Below, one piece after another: positions 42,172-53,861 of a stretch of 64,000 nt of DNA. The notes under the pieces are model-generated. The model worked only from the letters and a program-made list of their open reading frames with translations. It had not been told where the DNA came from and searched no databases. The stretch covers positions 1,856,501-1,920,500 of the forward strand of contig NZ_CP073581.1 in NCBI RefSeq assembly GCF_018200035.1. Direction: 5' to 3'. The DNA comes from Sulfitobacter albidus (GTDB lineage: Bacteria; Pseudomonadota; Alphaproteobacteria; Rhodobacterales; Rhodobacteraceae). How positions within the stretch are numbered: the stretch's first letter is position 1; every line of letters begins with the position of its first letter. A program made the position numbers and the translations under genes.

Positions 42172-42578
42172 CATCTGTCTCCATCCGTGATCAGTTTGCC
42201 ATCGACGCAAAACCCGATGGCGTGCCCAACAGCTAGAGTGCTGCCGGGACGGGACAAGGAGGCCCCGAGGATGGTGGCGGGTTGCGGCTCAAGACCCGCT
42301 GGATCGAGGGTAAAGACCACCGGTGCACGCTGGCCCAGACCGCGCGCACGGGTGCCCTTGATATAGAGGCGAGCGCCGTTTGCCGCGCCACGGACGGATT
42401 TGGCATAATCGGCGGCCGCGCACCAATAGCCGCGCGCGCCCAGTCCCGCATCGGAGGTTGCCGCGAAGCCGCCCGCCACTGGCGTCACGATGACATCATT
42501 GGCCGCGCGAAAATCCTGCGCCGCCGCACCGCTCGCCAGTGCGGTGGCGAGGGCGGCTGTTGCTGCAATCCGGCGCAC
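42171..42578 (-). CDS. Small secreted protein, tandem paralogue 2 (WCAAA family)
   Basis: The 135-residue protein starts at GTG and has a signal peptide (IAATAALATALASGAAAQ). The mature part reads DFRAANDVIVTPVAGGFAAT, ARGYWCAAADYAKSVRGA, ARLYIKGTRARGLGQRAPVV and VGHAIGFCVDGKLITDGDR. The F-R-A-x-N-D start and W-C-A-A-A-x-Y motif match paralogue 1 closely. Its stop overlaps the start of paralogue 3. Function is unknown. Confidence 0.78.
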   Translation of the reverse strand: MRRIAATAALATALASGAAAQDFRAANDVIVTPVAGGFAATSDAGLGARGYWCAAADYAKSVRGAANGARLYIKGTRARGLGQRAPVVFTLDPAGLEPQPATILGASLSRPGSTLAVGHAIGFCVDGKLITDGDR

Positions 42579-42580
42579 GG

Positions 42581-43003
42581 TCAGAACCGCTGCCGGATAA
42601 TGCGGTCGTCACGGTCAAAGATGTCGCGACAGAACTGGATCGCGTGATCGACGGGCAAGCCGATGCCGATCTGCGACGTGCTCAGCGCGATGCTCTGGCT
42701 TGGGGGTTGGCTGAGCGCACGGGCGTCGGTGGTAAAGACCACGGATTTACGCCCGGCAACACTGCGCGCGGGCCCGCGCCCGTCCTGAATATAGACGCGC
42801 CCATCTGCGCCCAACCGACGCTCCGCGTATTCTGCGGCGGCACACCAGATCCCACGCGGCCCCTCGCCGCGGCCTTCGATCACTTCGAAACTGCCCCCCT
42901 GAAGCGGCACAACCGTCAGATCATTAACCGCACGATACGCCTGCGCCGATGCGGCGGCGGGCAGAAAGACGGCAAGAGCGGCAAGGGAAATATACTTTTT
43001 CAT
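42581..43003 (-). CDS. Small secreted protein, tandem paralogue 1 (WCAAA family)
   Basis: The 140-residue protein starts at ATG with AGGAGAACC upstream and has a signal peptide (MKKYISLAALAVFLPAAASA). The mature part reads AYRAVNDLTVVPLQGGSFEV, GPRGIWCAAAEYAERRLG, RVYIQDGRGPARSVAGRKSV and VDHAIQFCRDIFDRDDRII. It leads the run of three paralogues followed by yjbQ, all within a few bases of each other. The pattern WCAAA ... VYI ... SVVF ... FCRD defines the group. No function is known. Confidence 0.8.
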   Translation of the reverse strand: MKKYISLAALAVFLPAAASAQAYRAVNDLTVVPLQGGSFEVIEGRGEGPRGIWCAAAEYAERRLGADGRVYIQDGRGPARSVAGRKSVVFTTDARALSQPPSQSIALSTSQIGIGLPVDHAIQFCRDIFDRDDRIIRQRF

Positions 43004-43118
43004 CACGGTTCTCCTGAAACACATATCAATTGCATCTCAAGATAGGGCGCCGGGCGCTTCACACCAAATCACAGCGGCGCGACGGGCAAGCTTTGGCGTA
43101 TAGGCCCGCCACGGGTAT

Positions 43119-43162
43119 CGGAATTTTTCGAAAATTCCGGGCCGATTTTTTCAAAAAATCGG
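43119..43162 (-). repeat. Double-hairpin element, copy 1 (downstream of rpoD)
   Basis: Read on the minus strand, two hairpins follow each other: stem CCGATTTTTT/AAAAAATCGG, then CCGGAATTTT/AAAAATTCCG around a CG centre. The first has one base fewer in its loop than copy 2. It starts 41 bp past the rpoD stop. The same element occurs at 62816-62860, again just after a gene and in that gene's direction. Confidence 0.8.
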
Positions 43163-43202
43163 ATCGCGCGGCGCCGGAGGGTCTGCCCCGGCGCCCGCAG
43201 AT

Positions 43203-45185
<1,983 letters not shown>

Positions 45186-45369
45186 GAATGCTCCTCTCAA
45201 GCGTCCCTAGCGAATCAGTGGCAGTGATTCGGCTTTTACGAATCATGCGGGGTTTGAGGTGATTCTTAAACCCGCATGACTTATTTTGTGGTCAATGCGG
45301 ACGATTGGTCACGCACTCGTTTCAATTCCTGCCTGCCGTTACGGCAGTTTCATCCGGTTTCCTAATGGC

Positions 45370-47335
45370 TTACCGCCCTTTGCGGCCGCCTTTTGAAAAG
45401 TCGATCTGATCGAAAAAGCTGCGGCTTTTCTCGACTTCCTCCCGGTCGAGCCGCGCGCCGTTGTCGGCGATAACGTATTCCGCACGGTCCTCCTGACCAG
45501 AACGTTGGGCGCGGTCGCGGGCCTTCGCGGCCTCTGCCAGCCGCCAGGTCAGCCCCTCGTCGGCCTCGCCGCTCAGATCATCCAACGCGTCCGATAGCTC
45601 CTCTTCGAGGCCCTGCTGCGCCTTCATCTTTGCCAATTCTTCCGCGATGGTCATGGCGGCCAATTCAGGCTGGCCGGGGCGCCGGACACAAGGCGTGATG
45701 GCGACATGGCGACGGGCCAACAGGTTTTCAAGAGCGTCCGGCCCCATCGCCTGCGCGATGCGGTCGCGCAGGGCGTCGGCGCCGTCGGGCGCGTGGCGCA
45801 GCAGCAAATCGCGCAGATGCGCGTGCTCGTCATCGACGCAGGCCATGCTCTCCAGTCCGGTCTCGAATTGCTCGACCACCTCAGGGCAGGACAGGCAGGC
45901 CGCCAGGATCACCGCCTCGCGCAGATGGTCCGTCGCGCGGTCCGCATCCACCCCCGCCAGCACCGAGGATTTCGCCCCCACCGACGGCCCCTGCGGCGCC
46001 GCCCCCAACCGCCGCGCGCACTACCCGTACGTTTGGGCGCCCCGCCCGGTTTGGCGCGGAACAGCTGCCAGCGCAGATCCTTGATCTCCTGCCCGTAGTG
46101 GCTGCGGATCGAGGGATCCTTGATCAGCGCGATCTTGTCGCGCAGGGATTTATCCAGCGCCGCCTTGCGTTCGGGGCTGTCGAACACCTTGCCCTCGATC
46201 TCGCGCTGCCAGAGCAGCTGCACCATGGGTTGTGCCGCGTCGATCAGCGCCTGCACGGCGCCCGCGCCTTTCGCCTTGAGCAGATCATCCGGGTCCTGCC
46301 CCTCGGGCATCATGGCAAAGCGTAAGGAGCGCCCGGCCTCCAGCAGCGGCAGCGCCAGATCGATGAGCCGCAGCGCCGCGCGCTGGCCCGCCGCGTCACC
46401 GTCGAGCGTAATCACCGGCTCGGGTGAGATCCGCCACAGCATCGCCAGCTGGTTTTCCGTGATCGCCGTGCCCAGCGGGGCGACCGACGCCTCGAATCCC
46501 GCCTCGCTCAGCGCGATCACGTCCATGTACCCTTCGGCCACCAGCAGCGGCTGATCCTTGCCCGCCGCCACGCGCGCGGGCTTGATGTTGTAGAGGCTGC
46601 GGCCCTTGTCGAACAGCGCCGTCTCGGGGGAGTTGAGGTATTTCGCCTTGTCGTCGGGGTCCATCGCGCGGCCCCGAAGGCGATCGCGCGGCCCTGCGCG
46701 TCGCGGATCGGGAACATGATGCGGTTGCGGAAGGTGTCGTAGGGCTTGCCCCCCTTCTGCGAGGGCTTGGCCAACCCCGCATCAAGGATCATCTGATCGG
46801 GAATATCCTTGCCCTTGAGCGCATCCCACAGTCCCTGCCAGGCATCGGGCGCAAATCCGATTTCCCAGCGATCCACCGCGTCCTGATCCAGCCCGCGCCC
46901 CGTCAGATAGTCACGCGACGCAGCACCCGCGCCGGTGCGCAGTTGCAGGCGAAACCATTTGACCGCCAACTCCATGACATCCGCCAACTCGCTGCGCTTG
47001 TCGGCCTTTTGCTGGGCCTGCGGGTCGCGTTCGGGCATCGGCATCCCGGCCTCCCGCGCGAGGATCTCGACCGCCTCCATAAAGCCCACATTCTCGGTCT
47101 CGCGCACGAAGGAGATCGCGTCACCCTTGGCGTGACACCCAAAGCAATAGTAGAACCCCTTGCGGTCATCGACGTGGAAACTGGCGGATTTTTCCTGGTG
47201 GAACGGGCACGGCGCCCACATGTCGCCCTTGCCCTGATTGGACTTGCGCTGATCCCACATGACCTTGCGACCGACCACCTGCGAAAGGCTCGACCGCGTG
47301 CGCAGCTCATCAAGAAATCCGGGGGGCAGGCTCAT
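45370..47335 (-). pseudogene. dnaG: DNA primase DnaG, two frameshifts
   Basis: DnaG makes RNA primers at the replication fork. The CHC2 zinc finger is intact (APCPFHQEKS and YYCFGCHAKGD, ligands Cys43, His46, Cys64, Cys67) and is followed by the catalytic core up to FPIRDAQGRAIAFG. In the C4 run at 46672-46675 the frame slips, then continues as MDPDDKAKYLNSPETALFDK with the Toprim motifs VAEGYMDVIALSEAG and VITLDGDAAGQRAALRLIDL. In or beside the C5 run at 46002-46006 it slips again and continues into the helicase-binding tail (REAVILAACLSCPEVVEQFE). Two restored bases give 655 residues, the normal size. Because primase is essential, true loss is implausible and an assembly fault is the likely cause. 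Confidence 0.92.
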
Positions 47336-47383
47336 AAGCTCTATATTGGCGTGCGCCGGCCCGGAGTCCAGATGCTGCCGTAC

Positions 47384-47686
47384 TTATTGGCTCAGGCAGA
47401 CTTCTTTCCACGCCGCACCCAGATCGGAGGAGCGGACTTCGCTCATCTTCATCTGGTAGACCCATGGCGTGACCAGCGGGATCACCGCGTCGTATTTATC
47501 GGGCCATGCGGTGTCGGTGCCGCCGATATGCGCAGCGACCTTACGCTCGCCCACGCGGTCGATACGCGCGGCCTGCACGGCGGCGACGACATCGGCCTGA
47601 TAGCCGCAATCGGTCTGTTTGGCGGTCTGCGCCGTGGCCGGCACGGCAAGGGTCAGGGCGACAAGGATGGGGGCAAAACGAAACAT
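47384..47686 (-). CDS. Small secreted hypothetical protein
   Basis: The 100-residue protein has a signal peptide (MFRFAPILVALTLAVPATAQ) and a mature part with two cysteines: TAKQTDCGYQADVVAAVQAA, then WPDKYDAVIPLVTPWVYQMK, ending SDLGAAWKEVCLSQ. The pair of cysteines at the two ends suggests a disulfide. I do not recognise a family. It sits between dnaG and the sox genes, 37 bp after the soxG stop on the same strand. Confidence 0.7.
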   Translation of the reverse strand: MFRFAPILVALTLAVPATAQTAKQTDCGYQADVVAAVQAARIDRVGERKVAAHIGGTDTAWPDKYDAVIPLVTPWVYQMKMSEVRSSDLGAAWKEVCLSQ

Positions 47687-47723
47687 GGGCGTACTCCACA
47701 AAAACGGGTCAGTTGCGCGCATC

Positions 47724-48260
47724 CTATCCGCGCGCGGCCACGGCTTCCAGTGCCCGCCGCAGATCGTGAACAAGCGTGCCCGCCAATGAGCGGAACACCG
47801 CGACCTCGAACGTCTCGTCGCCCGTGCGGATGATCAGCGCGTGCATGTGCCCCAAGAGCGACCGCGTGGCGCTGCCCACCGGGAAGGCGCCCGCGCGCAG
47901 ATCAAGCGGGACCAGACGCGCCAGCACGTCCTCAACGCCCGCACCCGCAAGCTCGACCACGCACCACATGTCCGACTGATCCACCAGCGCCGCGTGATCG
48001 CCCAGCGCCGCAGGGGCCGCAGCCCCCATCAGCAAAACCTCGCCCTGCCCGGCCCAGACAGCGCGCGCCGCACCCGACTGCACCCACTGCCCCGGCCCCG
48101 GAAACGTCGCCCCCAGCGCCGCGTCCAGCTGCGCTTGCGATGAGCGCCTGAAGGGCAGCGAAGAGCACACCTCTCCCGGATCAACCTCCCGCGCAACGAT
48201 TCCGCCGATCTCAAGCGGCAGCAGATCCGCCGCCGGGCTTTGTGCTTTCAACTCAACCAC
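47724..48260 (-). CDS. soxG: Sarcosine oxidase subunit gamma
   Basis: The 178-residue protein resembles the gamma subunit of heterotetrameric sarcosine oxidase, which stabilises the complex. It opens VVELKAQSPAADLLPLEIGG and ends ATRSLLGHMHALIIRTGDET with FEVAVFRSLAGTLVHDLRRA. The GTG start at 48260 lies inside the end of soxA with a G-rich site before it. It is the last of four genes ordered soxB-soxD-soxA-soxG. Confidence 0.88.
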   Translation of the reverse strand: MVELKAQSPAADLLPLEIGGIVAREVDPGEVCSSLPFRRSSQAQLDAALGATFPGPGQWVQSGAARAVWAGQGEVLLMGAAAPAALGDHAALVDQSDMWCVVELAGAGVEDVLARLVPLDLRAGAFPVGSATRSLLGHMHALIIRTGDETFEVAVFRSLAGTLVHDLRRALEAVAARG

Positions 48261-51174
48261 GCACGCGCCCTCCCTCGGGGTCCACAAACACCGTCTCCAC
48301 GATTTCGACCTCGCAGCGCACACCGCGCACGTGATCGACCACCTGCATCCGCTCGCCCATCCGCTCAGGGCCCCGTTTCACAAACCCCAACCCGATCATC
48401 TGCCCCAGATCCGGCGAATAGCCGACCGAGGTGACATAGCCCTGATCGTTGGCGTGCACCGCCTCCGCTCCGGCGGCAAAGATATGCGCGCCCCCCGTCA
48501 GCCGCGCGCCCTTATCCACCGGGCGCAGCCCCACCAGCCGCGCGCGCGCCGGATCGACCAGACCGGGCCGGGCGGCAAGCGTCTTGCCCACGCAGTCCTT
48601 CTTGGCCGAGATCATGCGCGCCGCGCCAATGTCGAACGCGGTCACCCGCCCGTGAATCTCCGCGTGGGTGATGAACCCCTTTTCGATGCGCAGAACATTG
48701 AGCGCCTCCATCCCGTAGGCCCCGCCTCCGCGCGCCTCAGCCGCCGCCACCAACGCCTCGAACAGGGACGCGCCATAGCGCGCGGGCACCGCGATCTCAT
48801 AGGCATGCTCGCCCGAGAACGAAATCCGGAAGAGCCGCCCGTCGACGCCGCCCAGCCGCACCCTACCGCAGGCCATGAAGGGGAAACTCTCCGCGTCAAT
48901 CGGCACCTCCAGCAGATCGTTGAGCAGATCGCGCGACTGCGGCCCGGCCACGGCGAACTGCGCCCATTGCTCGGTCACCGAAGTGAACCGAACGTCCCAC
49001 TCAGGATGCAGCCCTTGAGTCACCCAATTGAGATGCCGCATCACGTCGCCCGCCGCCGCCGTGGTGGTGGTCATCACGAAATGCGCCGGCCCCAGCCGCG
49101 CGCAGGTGCCGTCGTCCATCACCGTGCCGTCCTCACGCAGCATCAGGCCATAGCGCACGCGGCCCTCCTTCAGCGTCGAAAACACGTTGGTATAGACAAA
49201 ATTCAGCAGCTTGCCCGCGTCCGGCCCCTGTATGTCGATCTTGCCCAGCGTGCTGACGTCGCAAACCCCGACCGACCGGCGCACATAGCCGACCTCGCGG
49301 TCGCAACTCTCGCGCCAGGTCGTCTCTCCCGCCTGCGGGAAATAGCTGGGGCGATACCAAAGCCCGGCCTCGATCATCGGCGCGCCGCGCGCCACGCTGG
49401 CGGCGTGCGAGGTCGTCAGCCGCTGCGGGGCAAATCCCTTATCCTCGGCCCCCGCCCCCATCGCGGCAATCGCCACGGGCGTATAGGGCGGACGGAAGGT
49501 GGTCGTGCCGGTCTCGACAATCCCGCGCCCGGTGGCATCGGCAAGCACCGCCAATGCCGCCACGTTCGAATTCTTCCCCTGATCCGTCGCCATCCCTTGT
49601 GTGGTATAGCGCTTCATATGCTCGACCGAGCGGAAGTTCTCCGTGGCGGCCTGTTTCACGTCCTTGACGGTCACGTCGTTCTGGAAATCAAGCCACGCCC
49701 GCCCCTTGCCGGTCACCGCCCAAAGCGGGCTGATGCGCGTCGGCGTGTCGTCAGCGGACGGTAGCCTGGGCTCGACGGTATCCACCCCAAGACGCTCCGC
49801 CACCCGTGCGGCGGCCTCGGCCCCCTCTCGCAGACAGGCCACGGTCGAGAACGCTCCGTTGCAGGCCCCCGCCACTTCCATGCCGGGAATGCTGCCCGGT
49901 GTCGGCACGAAGGCCGCGATGTCGCGCTGCCACGTGGGCCGCCCGTTCATGTGGCACGTCAGATGCACCGAGGGGTTCCACCCCCCCGACAACGCCAGAC
50001 AATCGACGTCGACTTCCTGCTTGCCCCCCGGTCCCTCGACGGTGATGCCGCGCAGTCCGGTGCGCCCCCGCGTACCTGTCACCAATGCGCCGGCCAGCAC
50101 CGGATAGGGCAGGTCCCCCACCTCAACATCCGCCCGGCTGTCGATCAGCGCCGCGACGCTCACCCCCGCTGCATGCAGATCGCGCGCCGTGCGGTGGGCG
50201 TCATCATTGTTGCCAAAGACCGCAACCCGCTTGCCCGGCGCCACGCCCCAACGGTTGAGATAGGCCCGCACCGCCCCAGCCGTCATGATCCCCGGCCGGT
50301 CATTGTCGGGAAAGGCGATGGGCCGCTCGATCGCGCCCGCACACAGGATCGAGGCACGTGCGGTGATGCGCCAGAAACACTCCAGCGGCGCGCCATCGCG
50401 CGGGCGGTGGTGGCCCACCCGCTCCAGCGCGCCAAAAACGCCCCCGTCGTAGGCGCCCGTCACCGTGGTGCGCGTCATGACGCGCACGTTGGGCCGCGTC
50501 GCAAGCGCCTCTGCCTGCGCGCGCGCCCAGTCCGCCGCATCAGACCCACCGATCTGCTCGCGCTCCGCCAGCAACCGCCCGCCGGCCGCGCTGTCCTCAT
50601 CGCACAGGATCACGTCAAGCCCCGCGTCCGCCGCCGTCGCCGCCGCCATCAACCCGGCAGGCCCCGCGCCGATCACCAACACATCGCAAAAGGCAAACGC
50701 CTTGTCATAGACGTCACCATCCGCCTTACCCGACAGCCCGCCAAGCCCCGCCGCCCGGCGGATCACCGGCTCATAAATCTTCTCCCAGAAAGCCGCGGGC
50801 CACATGAAGGTCTTGTAGTAAAACCCAGCCCCCAGAAACCGCGACCCCAGATCGTTGACCGCCATCGCATCGAACCGCAACGAAGGCCAGGCCGACTGCG
50901 AGCGCACATCGAGCCCCTCGTAGATCTCCTGCACCGTCGCGCGCACATTCGGCTCCGCCGCCGCGCCGCGCCCCACGGTGATCAGCGCGTTGGGCTCTTC
51001 GGAGCCTGCCGTCAACACCCCGCGCGGACGGTGGTACTTGAACGAGCGCGCCATCAGCCGCACGCCATTCGCCAACAGCGCCGAGGCGACCGTATCGCCC
51101 ACCCGCCCGGTATAGCCCACACCGTCGAACCGAAACCGCACCGGCGCGCCCAGATGATCTTCCCGCAACCTCAT
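48253..51174 (-). CDS. soxA: Sarcosine oxidase subunit alpha
   Basis: The 973-residue alpha subunit has an N-terminal ferredoxin-like domain (APVRFRFDGVGYTGRVGDTV). A dinucleotide-binding domain follows (VLVIGAGPAGLMAAATAADA), then KRVAVFGNNDDAHRTARDLH. The C-terminal GcvT-like tetrahydrofolate domain shows GMEALNVLRIEKGFITHAEI and AARMISAKKDCVGKTLAARP. The complex demethylates sarcosine to glycine, passing the methyl group as formaldehyde or to folate. The ATG at 51174 overlaps the soxD stop, which also sets the start. Confidence 0.95.
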   Translation of the reverse strand: MRLREDHLGAPVRFRFDGVGYTGRVGDTVASALLANGVRLMARSFKYHRPRGVLTAGSEEPNALITVGRGAAAEPNVRATVQEIYEGLDVRSQSAWPSLRFDAMAVNDLGSRFLGAGFYYKTFMWPAAFWEKIYEPVIRRAAGLGGLSGKADGDVYDKAFAFCDVLVIGAGPAGLMAAATAADAGLDVILCDEDSAAGGRLLAEREQIGGSDAADWARAQAEALATRPNVRVMTRTTVTGAYDGGVFGALERVGHHRPRDGAPLECFWRITARASILCAGAIERPIAFPDNDRPGIMTAGAVRAYLNRWGVAPGKRVAVFGNNDDAHRTARDLHAAGVSVAALIDSRADVEVGDLPYPVLAGALVTGTRGRTGLRGITVEGPGGKQEVDVDCLALSGGWNPSVHLTCHMNGRPTWQRDIAAFVPTPGSIPGMEVAGACNGAFSTVACLREGAEAAARVAERLGVDTVEPRLPSADDTPTRISPLWAVTGKGRAWLDFQNDVTVKDVKQAATENFRSVEHMKRYTTQGMATDQGKNSNVAALAVLADATGRGIVETGTTTFRPPYTPVAIAAMGAGAEDKGFAPQRLTTSHAASVARGAPMIEAGLWYRPSYFPQAGETTWRESCDREVGYVRRSVGVCDVSTLGKIDIQGPDAGKLLNFVYTNVFSTLKEGRVRYGLMLREDGTVMDDGTCARLGPAHFVMTTTTAAAGDVMRHLNWVTQGLHPEWDVRFTSVTEQWAQFAVAGPQSRDLLNDLLEVPIDAESFPFMACGRVRLGGVDGRLFRISFSGEHAYEIAVPARYGASLFEALVAAAEARGGGAYGMEALNVLRIEKGFITHAEIHGRVTAFDIGAARMISAKKDCVGKTLAARPGLVDPARARLVGLRPVDKGARLTGGAHIFAAGAEAVHANDQGYVTSVGYSPDLGQMIGLGFVKRGPERMGERMQVVDHVRGVRCEVEIVETVFVDPEGGRVRG

Positions 51175-51437
51175 GCCTTGGCCTCCGACGCCAGCGACGT
51201 GCCAAAAATCTCGTGCGTCGCGGTATCGCGCTCCACCACGATCCACGCCCCACACCCCGCCTCATGCTGCCACAGATCGCGCGTGCGCCCGGCGGGATTG
51301 TCACGCAGATGCACATAGGCGTCCCACGCCGCCTCCCCCGCATCGGGTGCGGGCCGGTCAAGCGAGACCGCAGCCCCCTTGTAGTAAAACTCACGCCGAT
51401 CCCGCGCACCGCACAATGGACAATCAATCCGCATCAA
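51171..51437 (-). CDS. soxD: Sarcosine oxidase subunit delta
   Basis: The 88-residue delta subunit begins MMRIDCPLCGARDRREFYYK, giving two zinc-binding cysteines, with a further pair of ligands in WQHEAGCGAWIVVERDTATH. The closing EIFGTSLASEAKA is family-typical. It binds zinc and sits at the alpha-beta interface. Its stop overlaps the soxA start. Confidence 0.93.
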   Translation of the reverse strand: MMRIDCPLCGARDRREFYYKGAAVSLDRPAPDAGEAAWDAYVHLRDNPAGRTRDLWQHEAGCGAWIVVERDTATHEIFGTSLASEAKA

Positions 51438-51532
51438 AACCTCCGACGCCCATCCGCGCCCGCTTGCTTTTTTGTGCCAAAAATACGCCTGCGCACCGGC
51501 GCCGCGGGCGCACCGCCCGATGATCGCGCGCG

Positions 51533-52786
51533 TCAGTGAAGGTTGTGCTGCGCACCGGTCCCCTCCTCATCCATCAGGTTCACACCCGTGCGGAACCGGT
51601 CCAGCCGGTAGTTCGCCGCCGGCGCGTGGTGCTGCCCCGTCGCCATCAGATGCGCGAAGGAATAGCCCGAGCCCGGCACCGCCTTGAACCCGCCGTAGCA
51701 CCAGCCGCAATTTATGAACAAACCCTCGGTCCCGGTCTTGTCGATGATCGGAGAGCCGTCGGGCGTCATATCCATGATCCCACCCCAGCTGCGCAGCACC
51801 CGCGCCTTGCCGATCATCGGGATCAGGGTCATGCCCGCCTCCATCACATGCTCGGCCATGGGCAGGTTGCCCCGCGCCGCGTAGGAGGCGTAGAAATCCA
51901 GATCGCCGCCGAACACCAGCCCGCCCTTGTCGGACTGGCTGATATAGAAATGCCCCATGCCAAAGCTGATGACGTGATCGATGCAGGGCTTGAGCCCTTC
52001 GCTCACGAACGCCTGCAACACGTGGCTTTCAATCGGCAGGCGCATCCCCGCCATCGCCGCCACCTGGCCCGAGCGCCCCGCGGTCACAATACCAACCTTT
52101 TTTGCCTTGATAGCACCGCGCGTGGTCTGCACGCCGGTGACACGCCCGTTCTCGATGTCGATCCCGGTGACTTCGCATTGCTGGATCAGGTCCACGCCGC
52201 GATCCGACGCCCCGCGCGCGTAGCCCCAGGCGACCGCATCGTGGCGCGCGGTGCCGCCGCGCCGGTGCAGCAGACCGCCGTAGACCGGAAAGCGCGTGTT
52301 GTCGGCATTCAGATAGGGCAGCAGCGCGCGGATCTCGGCCTTGCCCAGCAGCTCGGCATCGTCGCCCTGCCCCCGGATCGAGTTGCCCCGGCGCGCCAGA
52401 TTGTCCATCTGCCCGTCCGAATGGCCCAGCATGATCACCCCGCGCTGCGACAGCATCGCGTTATAGTTCAGATCCTGCTCCAGCCCTTCCCACAGCTTCA
52501 GCGAATGGGAATAGAACTGCGAGTTGCCGTCGAGGAAATAATTCGCCCGCACAATCGTCGTGTTGCGCCCGACGTTGCCACCGCCAAGATAGCCTTTTTC
52601 CAACACGGCGATGTTGCGCATCCCGTGCTCCTTGGCGAGGTAGTAGGCCGTCGAAAGCCCGTGCCCGCCGCCGCCGATGATGATGGCATCGTACTCGGGC
52701 TTGGGCGTGGCATCGCGCCAGTGCGGGCCCCAGCCCTTGTTCCCGGTGAGCCCTTCACGCAGAACCCGCCATCCCGAAAATCGCAT
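51533..52786 (-). CDS. soxB: Sarcosine oxidase subunit beta
   Basis: The 417-residue catalytic subunit has the FAD motif YDAIIIGGGGHGLSTAYYLA and the segment GGTARHDAVAWGYARGA, whose His is the position that carries covalent FMN in this family. INCGWCYGGFKAVPGSGYSF lies near the C-terminus. It oxidises sarcosine. It is first in the soxBDAG run; 95 bp separate it from soxD. Usual one-carbon partner genes such as glyA or purU are not next to it. Confidence 0.95.
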   Translation of the reverse strand: MRFSGWRVLREGLTGNKGWGPHWRDATPKPEYDAIIIGGGGHGLSTAYYLAKEHGMRNIAVLEKGYLGGGNVGRNTTIVRANYFLDGNSQFYSHSLKLWEGLEQDLNYNAMLSQRGVIMLGHSDGQMDNLARRGNSIRGQGDDAELLGKAEIRALLPYLNADNTRFPVYGGLLHRRGGTARHDAVAWGYARGASDRGVDLIQQCEVTGIDIENGRVTGVQTTRGAIKAKKVGIVTAGRSGQVAAMAGMRLPIESHVLQAFVSEGLKPCIDHVISFGMGHFYISQSDKGGLVFGGDLDFYASYAARGNLPMAEHVMEAGMTLIPMIGKARVLRSWGGIMDMTPDGSPIIDKTGTEGLFINCGWCYGGFKAVPGSGYSFAHLMATGQHHAPAANYRLDRFRTGVNLMDEEGTGAQHNLH

Positions 52787-52941
52787 CCCAAACCTCGTGC
52801 TGTTACTCCGGCAATCTGACCGTCAACGCGCCGCAATTCAACGCCCATTTGCGACCTCTGCGGGCCTATCCGCGCATCACAAGCGGTTTACTCACGCTGA
52901 TTTTGCTTTCAATGCGGCGCGCGCGCCCTGCCAATGGCGCC

Positions 52942-53841
52942 ATGCCTGTGCGCCGTACCCCCATTCTTGCCTTGACGCTGGCCCTCGCGGCCTGCACGGC
53001 GACACGCGTGGAGGCCCCCGTGGCGCCGGTGGACCTGACGGCCCCGCCAGCGCCTGTCCCCATTGCCGCCGCCCAAGGTCCCACCGAGATCCTCGTGCTG
53101 GGAGACAGCCAGATCTCTTTCGGTGCAGGCGGCGCCTATACCCGCTTTTTCGGCGCGCTCGGCGCAAATTGCGCGGGCCTGCCGCCCCGCTATGCGCGGG
53201 CAAAGGCGGCGGCGATCGGCGTGCGCTCGAGCGCGCTGCACCACTGGACCGCCGCCGACGGCCCCGCGCGGGGCACCGTCTGTGACGTTGATCCCACGTT
53301 CGGCGTGAACGCGGGCGCCTACGGCGTGACATCGCCCGGCCGCAGCTATGTGCAGATCGGCACCGATCCCGCCTATCCGTTCTGCCCGACCGGGCGCAGC
53401 CCGTTGCAGGCCGTCTTTGACGCCCCCGCCCATGACCCCGACCTTGTCGTGCTGGCCTTTCTGGGCAATGGTGCCGCGCGTTGGCAATCGCCAGCAACCG
53501 CACGCGCCGATTGGGCGGCGGCCCGCGCGCAATTGCCCGCCGATGTAGCCTGTCTCGTGATGACAACGATCCCCGCCTACGTGCCCGCCGACAACCGGCG
53601 CCGTGCCGTGGCGCAGGGGCACCTTGGCGACGCCGTGCGCGCCTCGGGTCGCTGTGCGTTTGTGCCCGGCCTCACCGACACGACCCTTGGTGCGTTTGAA
53701 AACAACCCCGCGCATTTCCGCACCGATGCCGCTGGCACCGTCACCGATCCGCGCCACCCCACCGCCCGCTCCGCCGCGCGCTTTTTCGAGCTGCAAACCC
53801 CCGCCCTGTGCGCTGCGCTCGCGCGCGCGCTGCCAAATTGA
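52942..53841 (+). CDS. SGNH/GDSL-like lipoprotein, tandem copy 1
   Basis: The 299-residue protein has a lipoprotein signal with lipobox LAAC at residues 15-18. It then shows ILVLGDSQISFGAGGAYTRF with the GDSQ nucleophile block at 54-57, AAAIGVRSSALHHWTAADGP, VVLAFLGNGAARW and, near the end, TDPRHPTARSAARFF with the D-x-x-H acid-base block. This is the order of SGNH hydrolases. The frame is open further upstream, but the ATG at 52942 gives the signal peptide. The neighbouring gene is a clear paralogue. The substrate, perhaps an acetylated surface glycan, is a guess. Confidence 0.75.
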   Translation: MPVRRTPILALTLALAACTATRVEAPVAPVDLTAPPAPVPIAAAQGPTEILVLGDSQISFGAGGAYTRFFGALGANCAGLPPRYARAKAAAIGVRSSALHHWTAADGPARGTVCDVDPTFGVNAGAYGVTSPGRSYVQIGTDPAYPFCPTGRSPLQAVFDAPAHDPDLVVLAFLGNGAARWQSPATARADWAAARAQLPADVACLVMTTIPAYVPADNRRRAVAQGHLGDAVRASGRCAFVPGLTDTTLGAFENNPAHFRTDAAGTVTDPRHPTARSAARFFELQTPALCAALARALPN

Positions 53842-53861
53842 TGTCACCGAAAGGAGTGCCC

